Source of the DNA: Akkermansia muciniphila
GTDB lineage: Bacteria > Verrucomicrobiota > Verrucomicrobiia > Limisphaerales > SIAT01
Length of the DNA stretch: 43,391 nt
Direction of reading: 5' to 3'
Assembly (NCBI GenBank): GCA_945900775.1
Contig: CAMDJP010000022.1
Location: 1 to 43,391 of the forward strand
Positions 1 through 7,831 of this stretch are shown here, piece after piece. Made by a program: the position numbers and the translations under genes. Under the pieces are notes generated by a model. It had not been told where the DNA came from and ran no database searches. It saw nothing but the letters and a program-made list of their open reading frames with translations. How positions within the stretch are numbered: the first letter of the stretch is position 1; every line of letters begins with the position of its first letter.

Positions 1-138
1 TGATGCATGTGAACTCAGGAAATGTGTCACCGCAACATAGCTATCGGTGTCGGGGAAAAGCGAGGAGAACTTGGCGACATACTTTACGAAGTGGCGGAGT
101 GAGCACGCGACTCGGTGTAAAGCAGCCTCTCTGCTCCA
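1..138. other. left-edge region without a recognisable gene
   Basis: No reading frame here resembles a protein I recognise, and no RNA gene is visible. The stretch lies downstream of the lipoprotein gene that ends at 177. It holds a short AGCAG/CTGCT inverted repeat just before the first copy of the 38-bp direct repeat. Confidence 0.5.
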
Positions 139-176
139 ACTGATAGGAATTTGCTTTCTGGACGCTCCGCGGTTTA
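139..176. repeat. direct repeat copy 1 (38 bp)
   Basis: The copy begins ACTGATAGGAATTTGC and ends CTCCGCGGTTTA. It is 36/38 identical to the copy at 1025-1062 and related to a shorter copy at 1918-1945. It abuts the stop codon of the lipoprotein gene (TGA, minus strand, 177-179). CTGATA at 140-145 and TATCAG at 175-180 form inverted ends in this copy only. Confidence 0.8.
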
Positions 177-860
177 TCAGCGCTTGGCTGGCAAATAGAT
201 CGGGATAAAGACAGGCCTGGCTGCAGCAGTCTCATCCTGTATTACCTTTGTCTCGGCCGACACAGTCAGATCTTCCATCTTTCCATTCTGATCAAAATAG
301 ATAGCCAAATCCTTGAAGGTATTTGATCCGGCCGGAACGTTCCAGAGCCGGGCGGTATAAACCCAGGCGGTGCCCATTGGGCTGGCGGCATAGGGATAGA
401 TGCCACGACCCGTCGGTTCGCCCAGCGCTGCACGCACATCTGTCTGGGTGGTTTCCCCCTTTTTGAAACGCGAAGCCACGGATGGGTCAAAATCGGAGTT
501 GTCGGATTTGAAGCTGCTGGCAGTGCGGTAATAGACCACCGTGTTGTTCGCGATGTTGATATTGGCGTGGCGATTGGGCTGTCCCAGCTTGTCGGAATCA
601 CTGTCCTTGTCGTAGCGGTTGTAATAGTAGTAATTCACCCGCTGCACAACCACGGGTGACGAGAGATCCTTTTCCTGCGCGTCTTTCTTGAGCGTCACGA
701 TGTTCTCGTCAGTCGTTGGACCAAGCAAGCGGATCACCTCTTCGCGCGTAGTCACTCCCGGCTCGATCTTGCCCGGCGCGGTACGATCGAATTCGCGACC
801 CGTAGTAGCGCACCCCGTTACGAGCAATGACAGGCAAAGAGCGGTGAAGTATTTCAACAT
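177..860 (-). CDS. lipoprotein with two BamE/SmpA-like motifs
   Basis: A 227-residue predicted lipoprotein. The N-terminus MLKYFTALCLSLLVTGC is a hydrophobic signal ending in a lipobox with the acylated Cys at residue 17. I chose the ATG at 860 over an upstream in-frame ATG at 905 because GGAG lies 8 nt before it and the signal peptide starts there. Two segments resemble the SmpA/OmlA (BamE) pattern of a short helix, Gly and a Leu-Gly-x-Pro turn: GKIEPGVTTREEVIRLLGPT near residues 29-48 and KKGETTQTDVRAALGEPTGR near 134-153. In the BamE family this fold supports outer-membrane protein assembly. Here only an envelope location is supported. The flanking direct repeats at 139 and 1025 are odd. 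Confidence 0.7.
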   Translation of the reverse strand: MLKYFTALCLSLLVTGCATTGREFDRTAPGKIEPGVTTREEVIRLLGPTTDENIVTLKKDAQEKDLSSPVVVQRVNYYYYNRYDKDSDSDKLGQPNRHANINIANNTVVYYRTASSFKSDNSDFDPSVASRFKKGETTQTDVRAALGEPTGRGIYPYAASPMGTAWVYTARLWNVPAGSNTFKDLAIYFDQNGKMEDLTVSAETKVIQDETAAARPVFIPIYLPAKR

Positions 861-992
861 CAAGTAATCTCCGGAATTTGTTGGTAGGGGGGCAACGACG
901 TGCATGACATGTGGAAGTCCTCAGCTGAGTATCCATTACGGCACGAATCCCGAAAAGCATCAGCATCACGCGGAATCAGACCAACATTACGC

Positions 993-1016
993 AAAAAAAA
1001 GGAGCCTCCTGGCTCC
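993..1016 (-). terminator. Rho-independent terminator, minus strand
   Basis: A perfect GGAGCC/GGCTCC stem (1001-1006 with 1011-1016) has a 4-nt loop. On the minus strand it is followed directly by eight T residues (993-1000). It lies about 290 nt past the stop of the SOUL gene and before the BamE-like lipoprotein gene, so it should separate their transcripts. Confidence 0.8.
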
Positions 1017-1024
1017 CTCTTATT

Positions 1025-1062
1025 ACTGATAGGAATTTGCTTTCTGAACGCTACGCGGTTTA
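1025..1062. repeat. direct repeat copy 2 (38 bp)
   Basis: The copy begins ACTGATAGGAATTTGC and ends CTACGCGGTTTA, differing from copy 1 at two positions. It starts 886 bp after copy 1. In this copy CTTTCT (1040-1045) and AGAAAG (1062-1067) form an inverted repeat. It lies in the spacer between the SOUL gene and the terminator at 993-1016. Confidence 0.8.
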
Positions 1063-1303
1063 GAAAGAATTGCTTTTGCGTCGGGTTCAATGGCGGTGAT
1101 TTTGCCCGTTTATGTGCGGTTGGCAAGCATCGTTTTGTCAGATGTTGCAAGCTCGCGTCGGTTTTGCCGTGCGACCGCTGCCCGCAGCAAGGAAACGGGC
1201 AAAACTGCACTGCTGGTAGCCGTTCTGGGAAGTGCCCCACGAGCGAGAGCGGTAGCCAGAGTTCAGATTCGAATTTGTGGATGCGCATTTATTTTTCTGC
1301 ACC
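1063..1303. other. spacer downstream of the SOUL gene
   Basis: Open frames cross this stretch on both strands, but their products are low-complexity and match no family I know. No RNA or conserved signal is visible. It is probably the long 3' untranslated region between the SOUL gene and the terminator at 993-1016. Confidence 0.4.
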
Positions 1304-1894
1304 TCATTCACTCGGCGTCGTGCGCAGCATCACCTCGTTGCGCCGCAGAAAGGAGGGCGTCCACGGCGGGTCGAAATAGCCATAGACCGGCTCGGACAGC
1401 GAGATTAGTCGCTCCCGTTCCAGCCACGCCCGCAACCGCGCCAGCGACTCCGCCTCCCTCTTGGCGTCCTGTCCGCCGCTGAAAAGCATCACCGCGAACC
1501 GGCCCGCCGGCAGTTCGCGCACTGTCACCGCCCCATCCGCCGGCTTGGGTGCGCTGGCCGTTTGCAAATTCGCCGGTAGGACAAATGCCATCGTCAGGTT
1601 CGTGGAATTGCCGGACATGAAAACCGGCGTCGTCATGGCAATCTTCTGCTTCGCATCGTTCGCGCCGGTGATGAACCGGAACAACCGCATGAAACTCCCG
1701 TCGCTGCCGTTCGGCCTGGTCATCGGCGTTTCCACCACGGTGAGCGCGGGATAATCCCGCAGCTCGAACTTGCCGTCTGACCGCACCACTTTGTAAGGGG
1801 CAGACTCGTAACCCGCACGGGTGACTTGGCAACCCGCGAGAATCAGAACCACAGCTACGACGACAATAGAAAGCGCAATCCACATTTTCTTCAC
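1304..1894 (-). CDS. SOUL family heme-binding lipoprotein
   Basis: A 196-residue member of the SOUL/HBP family, which binds heme or tetrapyrroles. The start shows a charged n-region, a long hydrophobic segment and a lipobox LILAGC (Cys near residue 22), so it is probably a lipid-anchored envelope protein. Family hallmarks follow: YKVVRSDGKFELRDYPALTV near residues 34-53, then IAMTTPVFM near 85-93 and a C-terminal segment PVYGYFDPPWTP. GTG at 1894 is one possible start. An in-frame ATG at 1885 is preceded by GGGAAGTGAAG and may be the real one, shortening the protein by three residues. The gene stands alone between copies 2 and 3 of the direct repeat. Family membership is clear; the ligand is not. 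Confidence 0.88.
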   Translation of the reverse strand: MKKMWIALSIVVVAVVLILAGCQVTRAGYESAPYKVVRSDGKFELRDYPALTVVETPMTRPNGSDGSFMRLFRFITGANDAKQKIAMTTPVFMSGNSTNLTMAFVLPANLQTASAPKPADGAVTVRELPAGRFAVMLFSGGQDAKREAESLARLRAWLERERLISLSEPVYGYFDPPWTPSFLRRNEVMLRTTPSE

Positions 1895-1917
1895 TTCCCG
1901 AGTGTAGCTGAGCTTTT

Positions 1918-1945
1918 ACTGATAGGCATTTAATTTCTGGACGGC
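1918..1945. repeat. direct repeat copy 3 (partial)
   Basis: ACTGATAGGCATTTAATTTC and the next eight bases match the first 28 bases of copies 1 and 2 at about 24-25 positions. It starts 893 bp after copy 2 and lies just upstream of the SOUL gene start. The 3' third of the repeat is lost or diverged. Confidence 0.65.
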
Positions 1946-2046
1946 GAACTTTTGAGATGGGGCGAAGTTATCATTTCTATCCTCATAACTCCTGCATTGA
2001 ACATTTACGGCTCACGAAACGCCGCGATGGCATCTTGCGGCCTCCA

Positions 2047-2190
2047 TCATAATAGTAACGCATTAAAACCCGGTGCCTGTCTCGTAGGACTCATTCGGTT
2101 GTCCGCAATCCCAGGCAATGAAAGCCGATAAACATTGGTGGCGACGATGACGAGCAACTTGATGAGCGTGAACCCCACTCGCGATGTTTG
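2047..2190 (-). pseudogene. remnant of a prepilin-like (type IV pilin/pseudopilin) gene
   Basis: Read on the minus strand from 2190, the frame gives RVGFTLIKLLVIVA and then LSLPGIADNR before a stop at 2047-2049. This is the N-terminal methylation motif of type IV prepilin-like proteins (usually [13 protein letters not shown] then LLLPAL). The conserved Glu+5 is replaced by Lys, and part of the helix and all of the body are missing. I see no start codon with a ribosome site. A different overlapping frame (2063-2254) is open but meaningless. Verrucomicrobial genomes often carry many such genes, so a decayed copy is plausible. Confidence 0.6.
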
Positions 2191-2206
2191 AATTCCAAGC
2201 CTGTGC

Positions 2207-2216
2207 GGGGGGGGGG
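2207..2216. repeat. G10 homopolymer tract
   Basis: Ten consecutive G residues on the plus strand (C10 on the coding strand) lie directly after the helicase stop codon and before the prepilin remnant. Such tracts are prone to slippage and to sequencing error. Being outside the coding region, it should not change the helicase product. Confidence 0.85.
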
Positions 2217-4226
2217 TTACAGAGAGTTATACGGCCGTAGGTTCCATTCCTCAATCAACTCGGATGGAATTTCTCGAAGGAAACGTGAGGGCTGCTGGAT
2301 GGCATCACCCCCGTAGCTGACCGCGCGCAGGAGCGGGTAGCTGAGGTAAAGCTGATCTTTCGCGCGGGTGATGCCGACGTAAAAGAGGCGGCGCTCCTCT
2401 TCCTCGCCGTCGGCGGTGTCGAGGGAGCGTGCACTGGGGAAAAGGCCGTCGCAGAGCATGATGAGGAATACGACGTCGAACTCCAGTCCCTTGGCCTGAT
2501 GGATGGTCGAGAGCTTGAGCTGTTCGTCGTCCTGTTCACGGCGACCGGCCGGCTTCTCCTCTTGAGCCTCAACGTTCGTGAGTAGGGCGAGCTGGGTAAG
2601 AAAATCGCCGACGGAACTGAACTGCCGCGCAAACGCGGCGAGTTGCTCGAGATCTTCGAGGCGCGATTCGTGGTTCGTGTAGGTGGCCTGCAAATGCTCC
2701 TCGTAACCGGCATCGAGCAGGAGCTGAATCATCGCCTCAGCATTGGCTTTCGAGGATTCGAGCTGCGCAATCGTCTCCACGAACTGCGCCCAAGCGCTCG
2801 CGGCCTTCTTCGGCACTCTGGCAGAGCAGGCCTTCAGCGCCGCGCTAGGACTTTCGTTCGCGCTCTTAAACTTCGTGTCGTACTCCGCCCAGAGCCTGTC
2901 CGCACCCTTATCGCCGATGCCGGGAAGGAGTTTCGCAAGCCGCTTGAAGGCGACCTCGTCGCGCGGGTTGGCAACGAGCTTGAGGTGCGCCGCCACGTCC
3001 TTGATGTGCGCCTGCTCGAAGAAACGGATGCCGCTGGTGATGCTGAAAGGAATGCCGCGGCGCGTGAGCTCGAGCTGCAACTCGAGCGCGTGGAAATGCG
3101 AGCGGTAAAGCACGGCCATCCGCTCCAGCGCCATGCCTTCCTCGCGCAACTCTAGCGCGCGCTGGGCGACGAAGGCCGCCTGCTCGGACCCTTCGTTGCA
3201 GATGACCAGCACTGGTTTCGACCCCGGCCGACGCGCAGGTACTAGCTCCTTATGGAATTGGCGCGCGTTCGCGGCGATGGCCGCGTTCGCTACAGCAAGA
3301 ATCTCCGGCGTGCTGCGGTAGTTGGTTTCGATTTTGTAGACCTGCGCACCGGGGTAGCGCTCGGGGAACTTGAGGATGTTCTCGAAATTCGCGCCGCGCC
3401 ACGCGTAGATGCTCTGCGCGTCATCGCCCACCACCATCACGTTCTTGTGCCGCGCGGCGAGCAGGTCGATTACGTCGGCCTGCAGCCGGTTCGTATCCTG
3501 ATACTCGTCTACAAGGACGAACTGAAACCGCCTCTGGTATACCTCGAGCACGTCCGAGTTCTCCTGCAGTAGACGCAGCCAAAGGACGAGTAGGTCGTCG
3601 AAATCCATCGCGTTCGCGGTGCGTTTACGCTCAACGTAACGGCGCTGCAGGTCGGTGATCTGCGGCACGAGATGGCTGAAGTGCCCGTACCGCGAGGCTA
3701 CCACCTCGTCGATGGAAAGGTGCGTGTTTACGGCCACCGAGAAGATGTCGCCGAGCAGGTCGGCCTTTGGAAACCGGGCTGCTTTCGTATCGATTCCCGC
3801 ATCCGTCACGCAAGCACCGAGCAACTCCTTCGCGTCATCGCGGTCGAGAATCGTGAAGTCGCGCCCGAACCCGAGCCGGTCGGCGTGCAGGCGCAGGAGA
3901 CGGTTGCCGATGGAGTGGAACGTCCCGCCCCACAACTCCGGCAATTCGCGCCCGAGCAGGTCGACCACGCGTCGCATCATCTCCCGCGCAGCCTTGTTCG
4001 TAAAGGTGAGCAGCAGGATTCGCTCCGCTGGGATGCCCTGCTCGAGCAACCACGCCACGCGGAAGGTGAGTGCGCGCGTCTTCCCCGAACCCGCCCCGGC
4101 AATGACCAACGCCGGTCCCGGAACGGCGGTGACCGCCGCGTACTGCTGCTCGTTCAACTCACGAGCGTAATCAATCTGCAACTCGACTGGTGCCCGGAAG
4201 GGCTGCAGATGGTACTCACGCGACAT
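2217..4226 (-). CDS. UvrD/PcrA/Rep-family ATP-dependent DNA helicase
   Basis: A 669-residue superfamily 1A helicase that should unwind DNA 3' to 5' using ATP, in repair or replication restart. All motifs are visible in order: the Q motif LNEQQYAAV (24-32), Walker A GAGSGKT (44-50), TFTNKAAREM (74-83), GTFHSIG (101-107), Walker B VDEYQDTN (239-246), motif III GDDAQSIYAWRG (267-278), motif IV ETNYRSTPEI, motif V STIHQAKGLEFD and motif VI RLFYVGITRAKDQL near the C-terminus. Length fits Rep/PcrA; the extended UvrD C-terminal tail is absent. The ATG at 4226 has no clear Shine-Dalgarno. It is transcribed divergently from the ABC exporter gene across a 165-bp spacer. Whether to call it uvrD, pcrA or rep cannot be settled by eye. 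Confidence 0.95.
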   Translation of the reverse strand: MSREYHLQPFRAPVELQIDYARELNEQQYAAVTAVPGPALVIAGAGSGKTRALTFRVAWLLEQGIPAERILLLTFTNKAAREMMRRVVDLLGRELPELWGGTFHSIGNRLLRLHADRLGFGRDFTILDRDDAKELLGACVTDAGIDTKAARFPKADLLGDIFSVAVNTHLSIDEVVASRYGHFSHLVPQITDLQRRYVERKRTANAMDFDDLLVLWLRLLQENSDVLEVYQRRFQFVLVDEYQDTNRLQADVIDLLAARHKNVMVVGDDAQSIYAWRGANFENILKFPERYPGAQVYKIETNYRSTPEILAVANAAIAANARQFHKELVPARRPGSKPVLVICNEGSEQAAFVAQRALELREEGMALERMAVLYRSHFHALELQLELTRRGIPFSITSGIRFFEQAHIKDVAAHLKLVANPRDEVAFKRLAKLLPGIGDKGADRLWAEYDTKFKSANESPSAALKACSARVPKKAASAWAQFVETIAQLESSKANAEAMIQLLLDAGYEEHLQATYTNHESRLEDLEQLAAFARQFSSVGDFLTQLALLTNVEAQEEKPAGRREQDDEQLKLSTIHQAKGLEFDVVFLIMLCDGLFPSARSLDTADGEEEERRLFYVGITRAKDQLYLSYPLLRAVSYGGDAIQQPSRFLREIPSELIEEWNLRPYNSL

Positions 4227-4391
4227 GGGTGGAGGTTAACCTGCTGTGCTGTCGATTGGGAAAGGGAAAAGGATGCCTTCAATCGAAAACTCTGCTTCAA
4301 TTGGGCCGATGAACTTTTTGTTCAATGTAACCGAATATTGCGTAGGACGCGTTCATCCCTCTGATTGTATCCTTAACCCCGCCCGTCATTA
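4227..4391. promoter_or_regulatory. divergent intergenic region, helicase / ABC exporter
   Basis: This 165-bp spacer separates two divergent starts and must carry promoters for both. It is AT-richer than its flanks in the part near 4255-4370. I could not pick convincing -10/-35 pairs, so no exact site is given. Confidence 0.4.
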
Positions 4392-6254
4392 ATGTCCGCA
4401 AGCCACATCTTCGCCAACAACGACCCCACGCACGGCGCCAAGGCCCGTTCGACATGGGAAATCGTCCGCCGTGTCGCCACCTATCTACGCCCCTACAAGC
4501 TCATGGCGCTCGGCACCATTGTATGCGCACTCTTCTCCTTAGCCTGCGCTTTCGCCTATCCGAAGCTCACACAATACGTCATCGACGATGTCATTGCGAA
4601 AAACGAGGCCAGCAAACTTGCGCCTGTGATGCTCGTTCTCATCGGCGCTTTCCTGCTCCGCGAACTGTTCAACGGCATCCGTATCCGCATCAACAACGAG
4701 TTCGAGCAACTCGTCATCCTCGACATGCGCCGCGAGGTTTACGGACGCCTGCAGCGACTCCCCGTTGGCTACTTCGACAACCGCGCCTCCGGCGATTTGA
4801 TGACGCGCGTAATCGAGGACGTAAATAATCTCGAGCGACTCCTCATCGACGGCACCGAGCAAGGCACCGTGGCGGTCCTGAGCATCGCTGGCGTCTTGGT
4901 AATCTTGTTTTGGATGAACCCGCTGCTTGCAGGAATTGCACTCGTCCCGCTCCCCTTCCTCGCCGGTGGCGCGCTCTGGTACACACTCACGGCGCACCGC
5001 CGCTACCGCAAGCAGCGCCAAGCCGCCAGCGCTATGAACGCACTCTTGATGGACAATCTGCAGGGCGTCCGCCAGATCAAGGCCTTCAACCGCGAGGCGC
5101 ACGAAGACACGCGCTTCGGCCAGCGCGCCGAGAATCTCCGCCAAGGCACGCTCGGCGTCATGCGCGTCTGGTCCATCTACTCGCCTACGATGGCGTTCGC
5201 CTCCGCGCTCGGCACCGGCCTCGTCCTTTGGTTCGGCGGTCAGCAGGTGCTCGATGGCACGCTGAAGGTCGGCGAACTCGTCGGATTCGTCCTCTATCTC
5301 GCTCTCTTCTATGAGCCGGTCACGCGACTGCACGGCTTGAACCAGATGCTCCAAAGTGCCCGCGCCGCTGGCGAACGCGTCTTCGACATCCTCGATACAA
5401 CTGAAGAACGCACCGCAGCGCCGGCGACACCGACCCAGAAGGTCGAATCTGCTTTGCCCGCGCCGCCGACGTACTGGCGCGCACGCGGTGAGGTCGTTTA
5501 TGAAAACGTCACATTCAACTACGGTGCCGAGCGCGTGGTGTTGAAAGGCGTCTCGCTCCACGCGAAGCCGGGACAAATGATTGCGCTGGTCGGCCCGACT
5601 GGTGCGGGCAAGTCCACACTCGTGAATCTTCTCCCCGCCTTTTACGAGGCCACCGGAGGCCGCATCACCATCGATGCGCACGATAACCGCAGCCTCGCGC
5701 TCGAGACACTTCGCACCCAGATCAGCGTGGTGAGTCAAGAGGCGTTCCTCTTCAACGGCACCGTGCGCGAGAACATTCTCTACGGTCGGCTCGATGCCAC
5801 CGAGGCCGAGCTCGTCGCCGCGGCGCGCGCGGCCAACTGCCACGAGTTCATCAGCCACCTGACCGAGGGGTACGACAGTCGCGTGGGTGAGCGTGGCGTG
5901 AAATTAAGCGTCGGCGAAAAGCAGCGCGTCTCCATCGCACGCGCCCTGTTGAAGAACGCGCCGATTCTCATCCTCGATGAGGCCACCGCCAGCGTCGACA
6001 CCGCCACGGAAAAGTTGATTCAGGAAGCCCTCGAACGGCTCATGGCCGGCCGCACCAGCTTCGTCATCGCCCACCGCCTCTCCACCATCCGCCGCGCCGA
6101 TCAAATTCTTGTGCTGCGCCACGGCGAGATCGTCGAGCACGGCACGCACGAAGAGCTGCTCGCCTGCGACGGCCTCTACGCGAAACTCGCCCGCATCCAG
6201 AACACCACGTTCATCGAGGAGAGCTTCGAAAAGCTGGCGGACGAGCGATTGTGA
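4392..6254 (+). CDS. MsbA-type ABC transporter, fused permease and ATPase
   Basis: A 620-residue half-transporter with an N-terminal six-helix ABC exporter domain (about residues 35-330) and a C-terminal ATPase (about 365-600). It should work as a homodimer in the inner membrane. The ATPase shows Walker A GPTGAGKST near 400, a Q-loop VVSQEAFLFNGTVRENI, Walker B ILILDEATA, D-loop SVD and H-loop VIAHRLSTIRRAD. The signature is LSVGEKQR rather than the canonical LSGGQ, a variant seen in other exporters. MsbA relatives flip lipids or export lipophilic compounds; the substrate here is unknown. The ATG at 4392 lacks an obvious Shine-Dalgarno. The stop overlaps three 10-bp tandem repeats. Confidence 0.93.
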   Translation: MSASHIFANNDPTHGAKARSTWEIVRRVATYLRPYKLMALGTIVCALFSLACAFAYPKLTQYVIDDVIAKNEASKLAPVMLVLIGAFLLRELFNGIRIRINNEFEQLVILDMRREVYGRLQRLPVGYFDNRASGDLMTRVIEDVNNLERLLIDGTEQGTVAVLSIAGVLVILFWMNPLLAGIALVPLPFLAGGALWYTLTAHRRYRKQRQAASAMNALLMDNLQGVRQIKAFNREAHEDTRFGQRAENLRQGTLGVMRVWSIYSPTMAFASALGTGLVLWFGGQQVLDGTLKVGELVGFVLYLALFYEPVTRLHGLNQMLQSARAAGERVFDILDTTEERTAAPATPTQKVESALPAPPTYWRARGEVVYENVTFNYGAERVVLKGVSLHAKPGQMIALVGPTGAGKSTLVNLLPAFYEATGGRITIDAHDNRSLALETLRTQISVVSQEAFLFNGTVRENILYGRLDATEAELVAAARAANCHEFISHLTEGYDSRVGERGVKLSVGEKQRVSIARALLKNAPILILDEATASVDTATEKLIQEALERLMAGRTSFVIAHRLSTIRRADQILVLRHGEIVEHGTHEELLACDGLYAKLARIQNTTFIEESFEKLADERL

Positions 6255-6279
6255 ATACGTGTGAATACATGTGCATAAC
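6250..6279. repeat. three tandem 10-bp repeats at the ABC gene stop
   Basis: TGTGAATACG, TGTGAATACA and TGTGCATAAC follow each other with no gap, and the stop codon TGA lies at 6252-6254. The unit equals about one helical turn. The array lies 74 bp before the GTG start of the WG-repeat gene, so it could be a binding site for that gene, or simply a chance duplication. Confidence 0.6.
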
Positions 6280-6352
6280 GTCCCGTTGACGAATTGCGGC
6301 AAGACGACTTGACTCGCCGCGTTCCGTTCCTAGAAGGAATCGACCGCACCCA

Positions 6353-7831
6353 GTGAGCGAGACAGACGAGACACAGTGGTTTTACCTGAACCCCGAGCCG
6401 CACACCGGCCCGGTGTCGGAGTCTGAGCTCATCCAAATGATCGAGTCGGGTAAATTGCCCGCGAGTACCATGATTTGGTCGCCCGGCAATCCGGCATGGG
6501 AACCCGCTTCGAACCATTTCCCTCCCGCGTCAGCAGTTGCTCCTCGTAAACCGCCGGTGAAAACCATCGCCGAGGGCTCGCGTGCATCTCAGCCCGCCGC
6601 GGTTGCCGCTTCGACTGAACCAGAAACGGCGCCGAGCAGAGCCTCGGTTGCAGAAAAGAAAATCAGTGCTGTGGCCGTCGCGAGCGCAGTTCTGGCCCTC
6701 GGCCTCATCGGCGTGGGCGGCTGGTGGCTCGGCACGTGGCAAGCGAAGGGGCATTACGAGAGTCTGACCGCCCAGCACGCGAAGTCCGCGCTGACCAATG
6801 TTGTTGAGAACCCGGCCGTCGTTCCACCAAAAAAGGAGTTGCCGAAGGTCGAGGTTCCGCCGGCTAACGTCGCGCTCTTCCGGGTGGAACGGGGCGGCAA
6901 GTGGGGCTTCATGAACGGGCAGGGCGAGGTGATTATCGCACCACAGTTCGACCTCGCGCTGGATTTTCGTTCCGGCCTCGCCTTCATCTTGCAGCAAAAA
7001 GCCGATGGACCAAAGTGGGGTTACGTCGACGAGCAGGGCCAGATTGTCTTCGAACCGACATGCGATTTCGCCGGCAACTTCTCTGAAGGGTTAGCGCGTG
7101 TCCGACTGGGCGCAGCGGGCATCCCGCGTGCGTGGGGCTACGTGAACACGATGGGGATGACCGCGATTGCGCGGCAGTACGACGTCGCCCGCGACTTTTC
7201 CCAGGGGCTGGCGGCCGTGCGCGTGGAGGGCCAATGGGGCTTCATCGACAAGCAGGGCGCGATGGTCATCCAACCGCAATTCGAGGCGGCGGGCGATTTC
7301 CACGAAGGCCTCGTCGCGGTGCGCCGCGGCGGGCGTTGGGGTTTTGCGGATACCACGGGGGCCTTGCTTGTCGAACCGAAATTCGACGCGGTGGGCGAGT
7401 TCTCCGAAGGTCTCGCGGCCGCGCAAGATGGGCTCACTTGGGGTTACCTCGACCGCAAAGGCGAATGGGCCGTGACACCGCAGTTCGCGTGGGCCGATAA
7501 ATTTTCCGAGGGGCTTGCCGGGGTGAAGCTCGGAGGCGAAGAAGCCACGCTCTGGGGATTCGTCAGCCCCGCCGGGCGCCTGATAATTCCCCCCCAGTTC
7601 TCCTACGTGGGGCCATTCTCCGAAGGCCTCGCCCGCGCGCAGGTTGGCGGGCGCATTATCGGCAAGTGGGGTTTCGTGGATAAGTTCGGCCGATTCACCA
7701 TCGAGCCGCGCTTCGATAATGCCGAAGATTTCCGCGACGGCCTCGCCGGTGTGATGTTTGGCCAGGAAGAAAGTGGTCGATTTGGCTACATCGATCAGGC
7801 CGGCAAATACCTCTGGGAACCGCGCAACTAA
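6353..7831 (+). CDS. GYF_2 domain, one membrane helix and nine WG repeats
   Basis: A 492-residue membrane protein of unknown role. Residues 8-52 form a GYF_2-type domain (WFYLNPEPHTGPVSESEL), a fold that often binds proline-rich peptides or sits in the cytoplasm. A Pro/Ala linker and one hydrophobic helix near 103-126 follow. From about 175 to the end come nine WG (KWG) repeats, each with W-G-F/Y, an acidic or polar turn, G and a P-x-F/Y-D tail. The start is GTG at 6353, weakly supported by AGAAGGA about 13 nt upstream; TTGACT-N16-TAGAAG at 6309-6336 is a possible promoter. It ends tail-to-tail with the next gene, overlapping by 4 bp. The likely topology is a cytoplasmic GYF_2 domain and periplasmic repeats, which is an inference. 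Confidence 0.88.
   Translation: MSETDETQWFYLNPEPHTGPVSESELIQMIESGKLPASTMIWSPGNPAWEPASNHFPPASAVAPRKPPVKTIAEGSRASQPAAVAASTEPETAPSRASVAEKKISAVAVASAVLALGLIGVGGWWLGTWQAKGHYESLTAQHAKSALTNVVENPAVVPPKKELPKVEVPPANVALFRVERGGKWGFMNGQGEVIIAPQFDLALDFRSGLAFILQQKADGPKWGYVDEQGQIVFEPTCDFAGNFSEGLARVRLGAAGIPRAWGYVNTMGMTAIARQYDVARDFSQGLAAVRVEGQWGFIDKQGAMVIQPQFEAAGDFHEGLVAVRRGGRWGFADTTGALLVEPKFDAVGEFSEGLAAAQDGLTWGYLDRKGEWAVTPQFAWADKFSEGLAGVKLGGEEATLWGFVSPAGRLIIPPQFSYVGPFSEGLARAQVGGRIIGKWGFVDKFGRFTIEPRFDNAEDFRDGLAGVMFGQEESGRFGYIDQAGKYLWEPRN

Noticed and set aside
900-1379. Overlapping ORFs between the two lipoprotein genes
   Set aside because: They cross the terminator and the direct repeat and resemble no family.
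139-1945. Integron attC sites
   Set aside because: No GTTRRRY-type core is found next to the repeats, and no integron integrase is in view.
4539-5858. 439-residue antisense ORF over the ABC exporter gene
   Set aside because: Acidic, compositionally odd shadow of a high-GC gene with an intact family product on the other strand.
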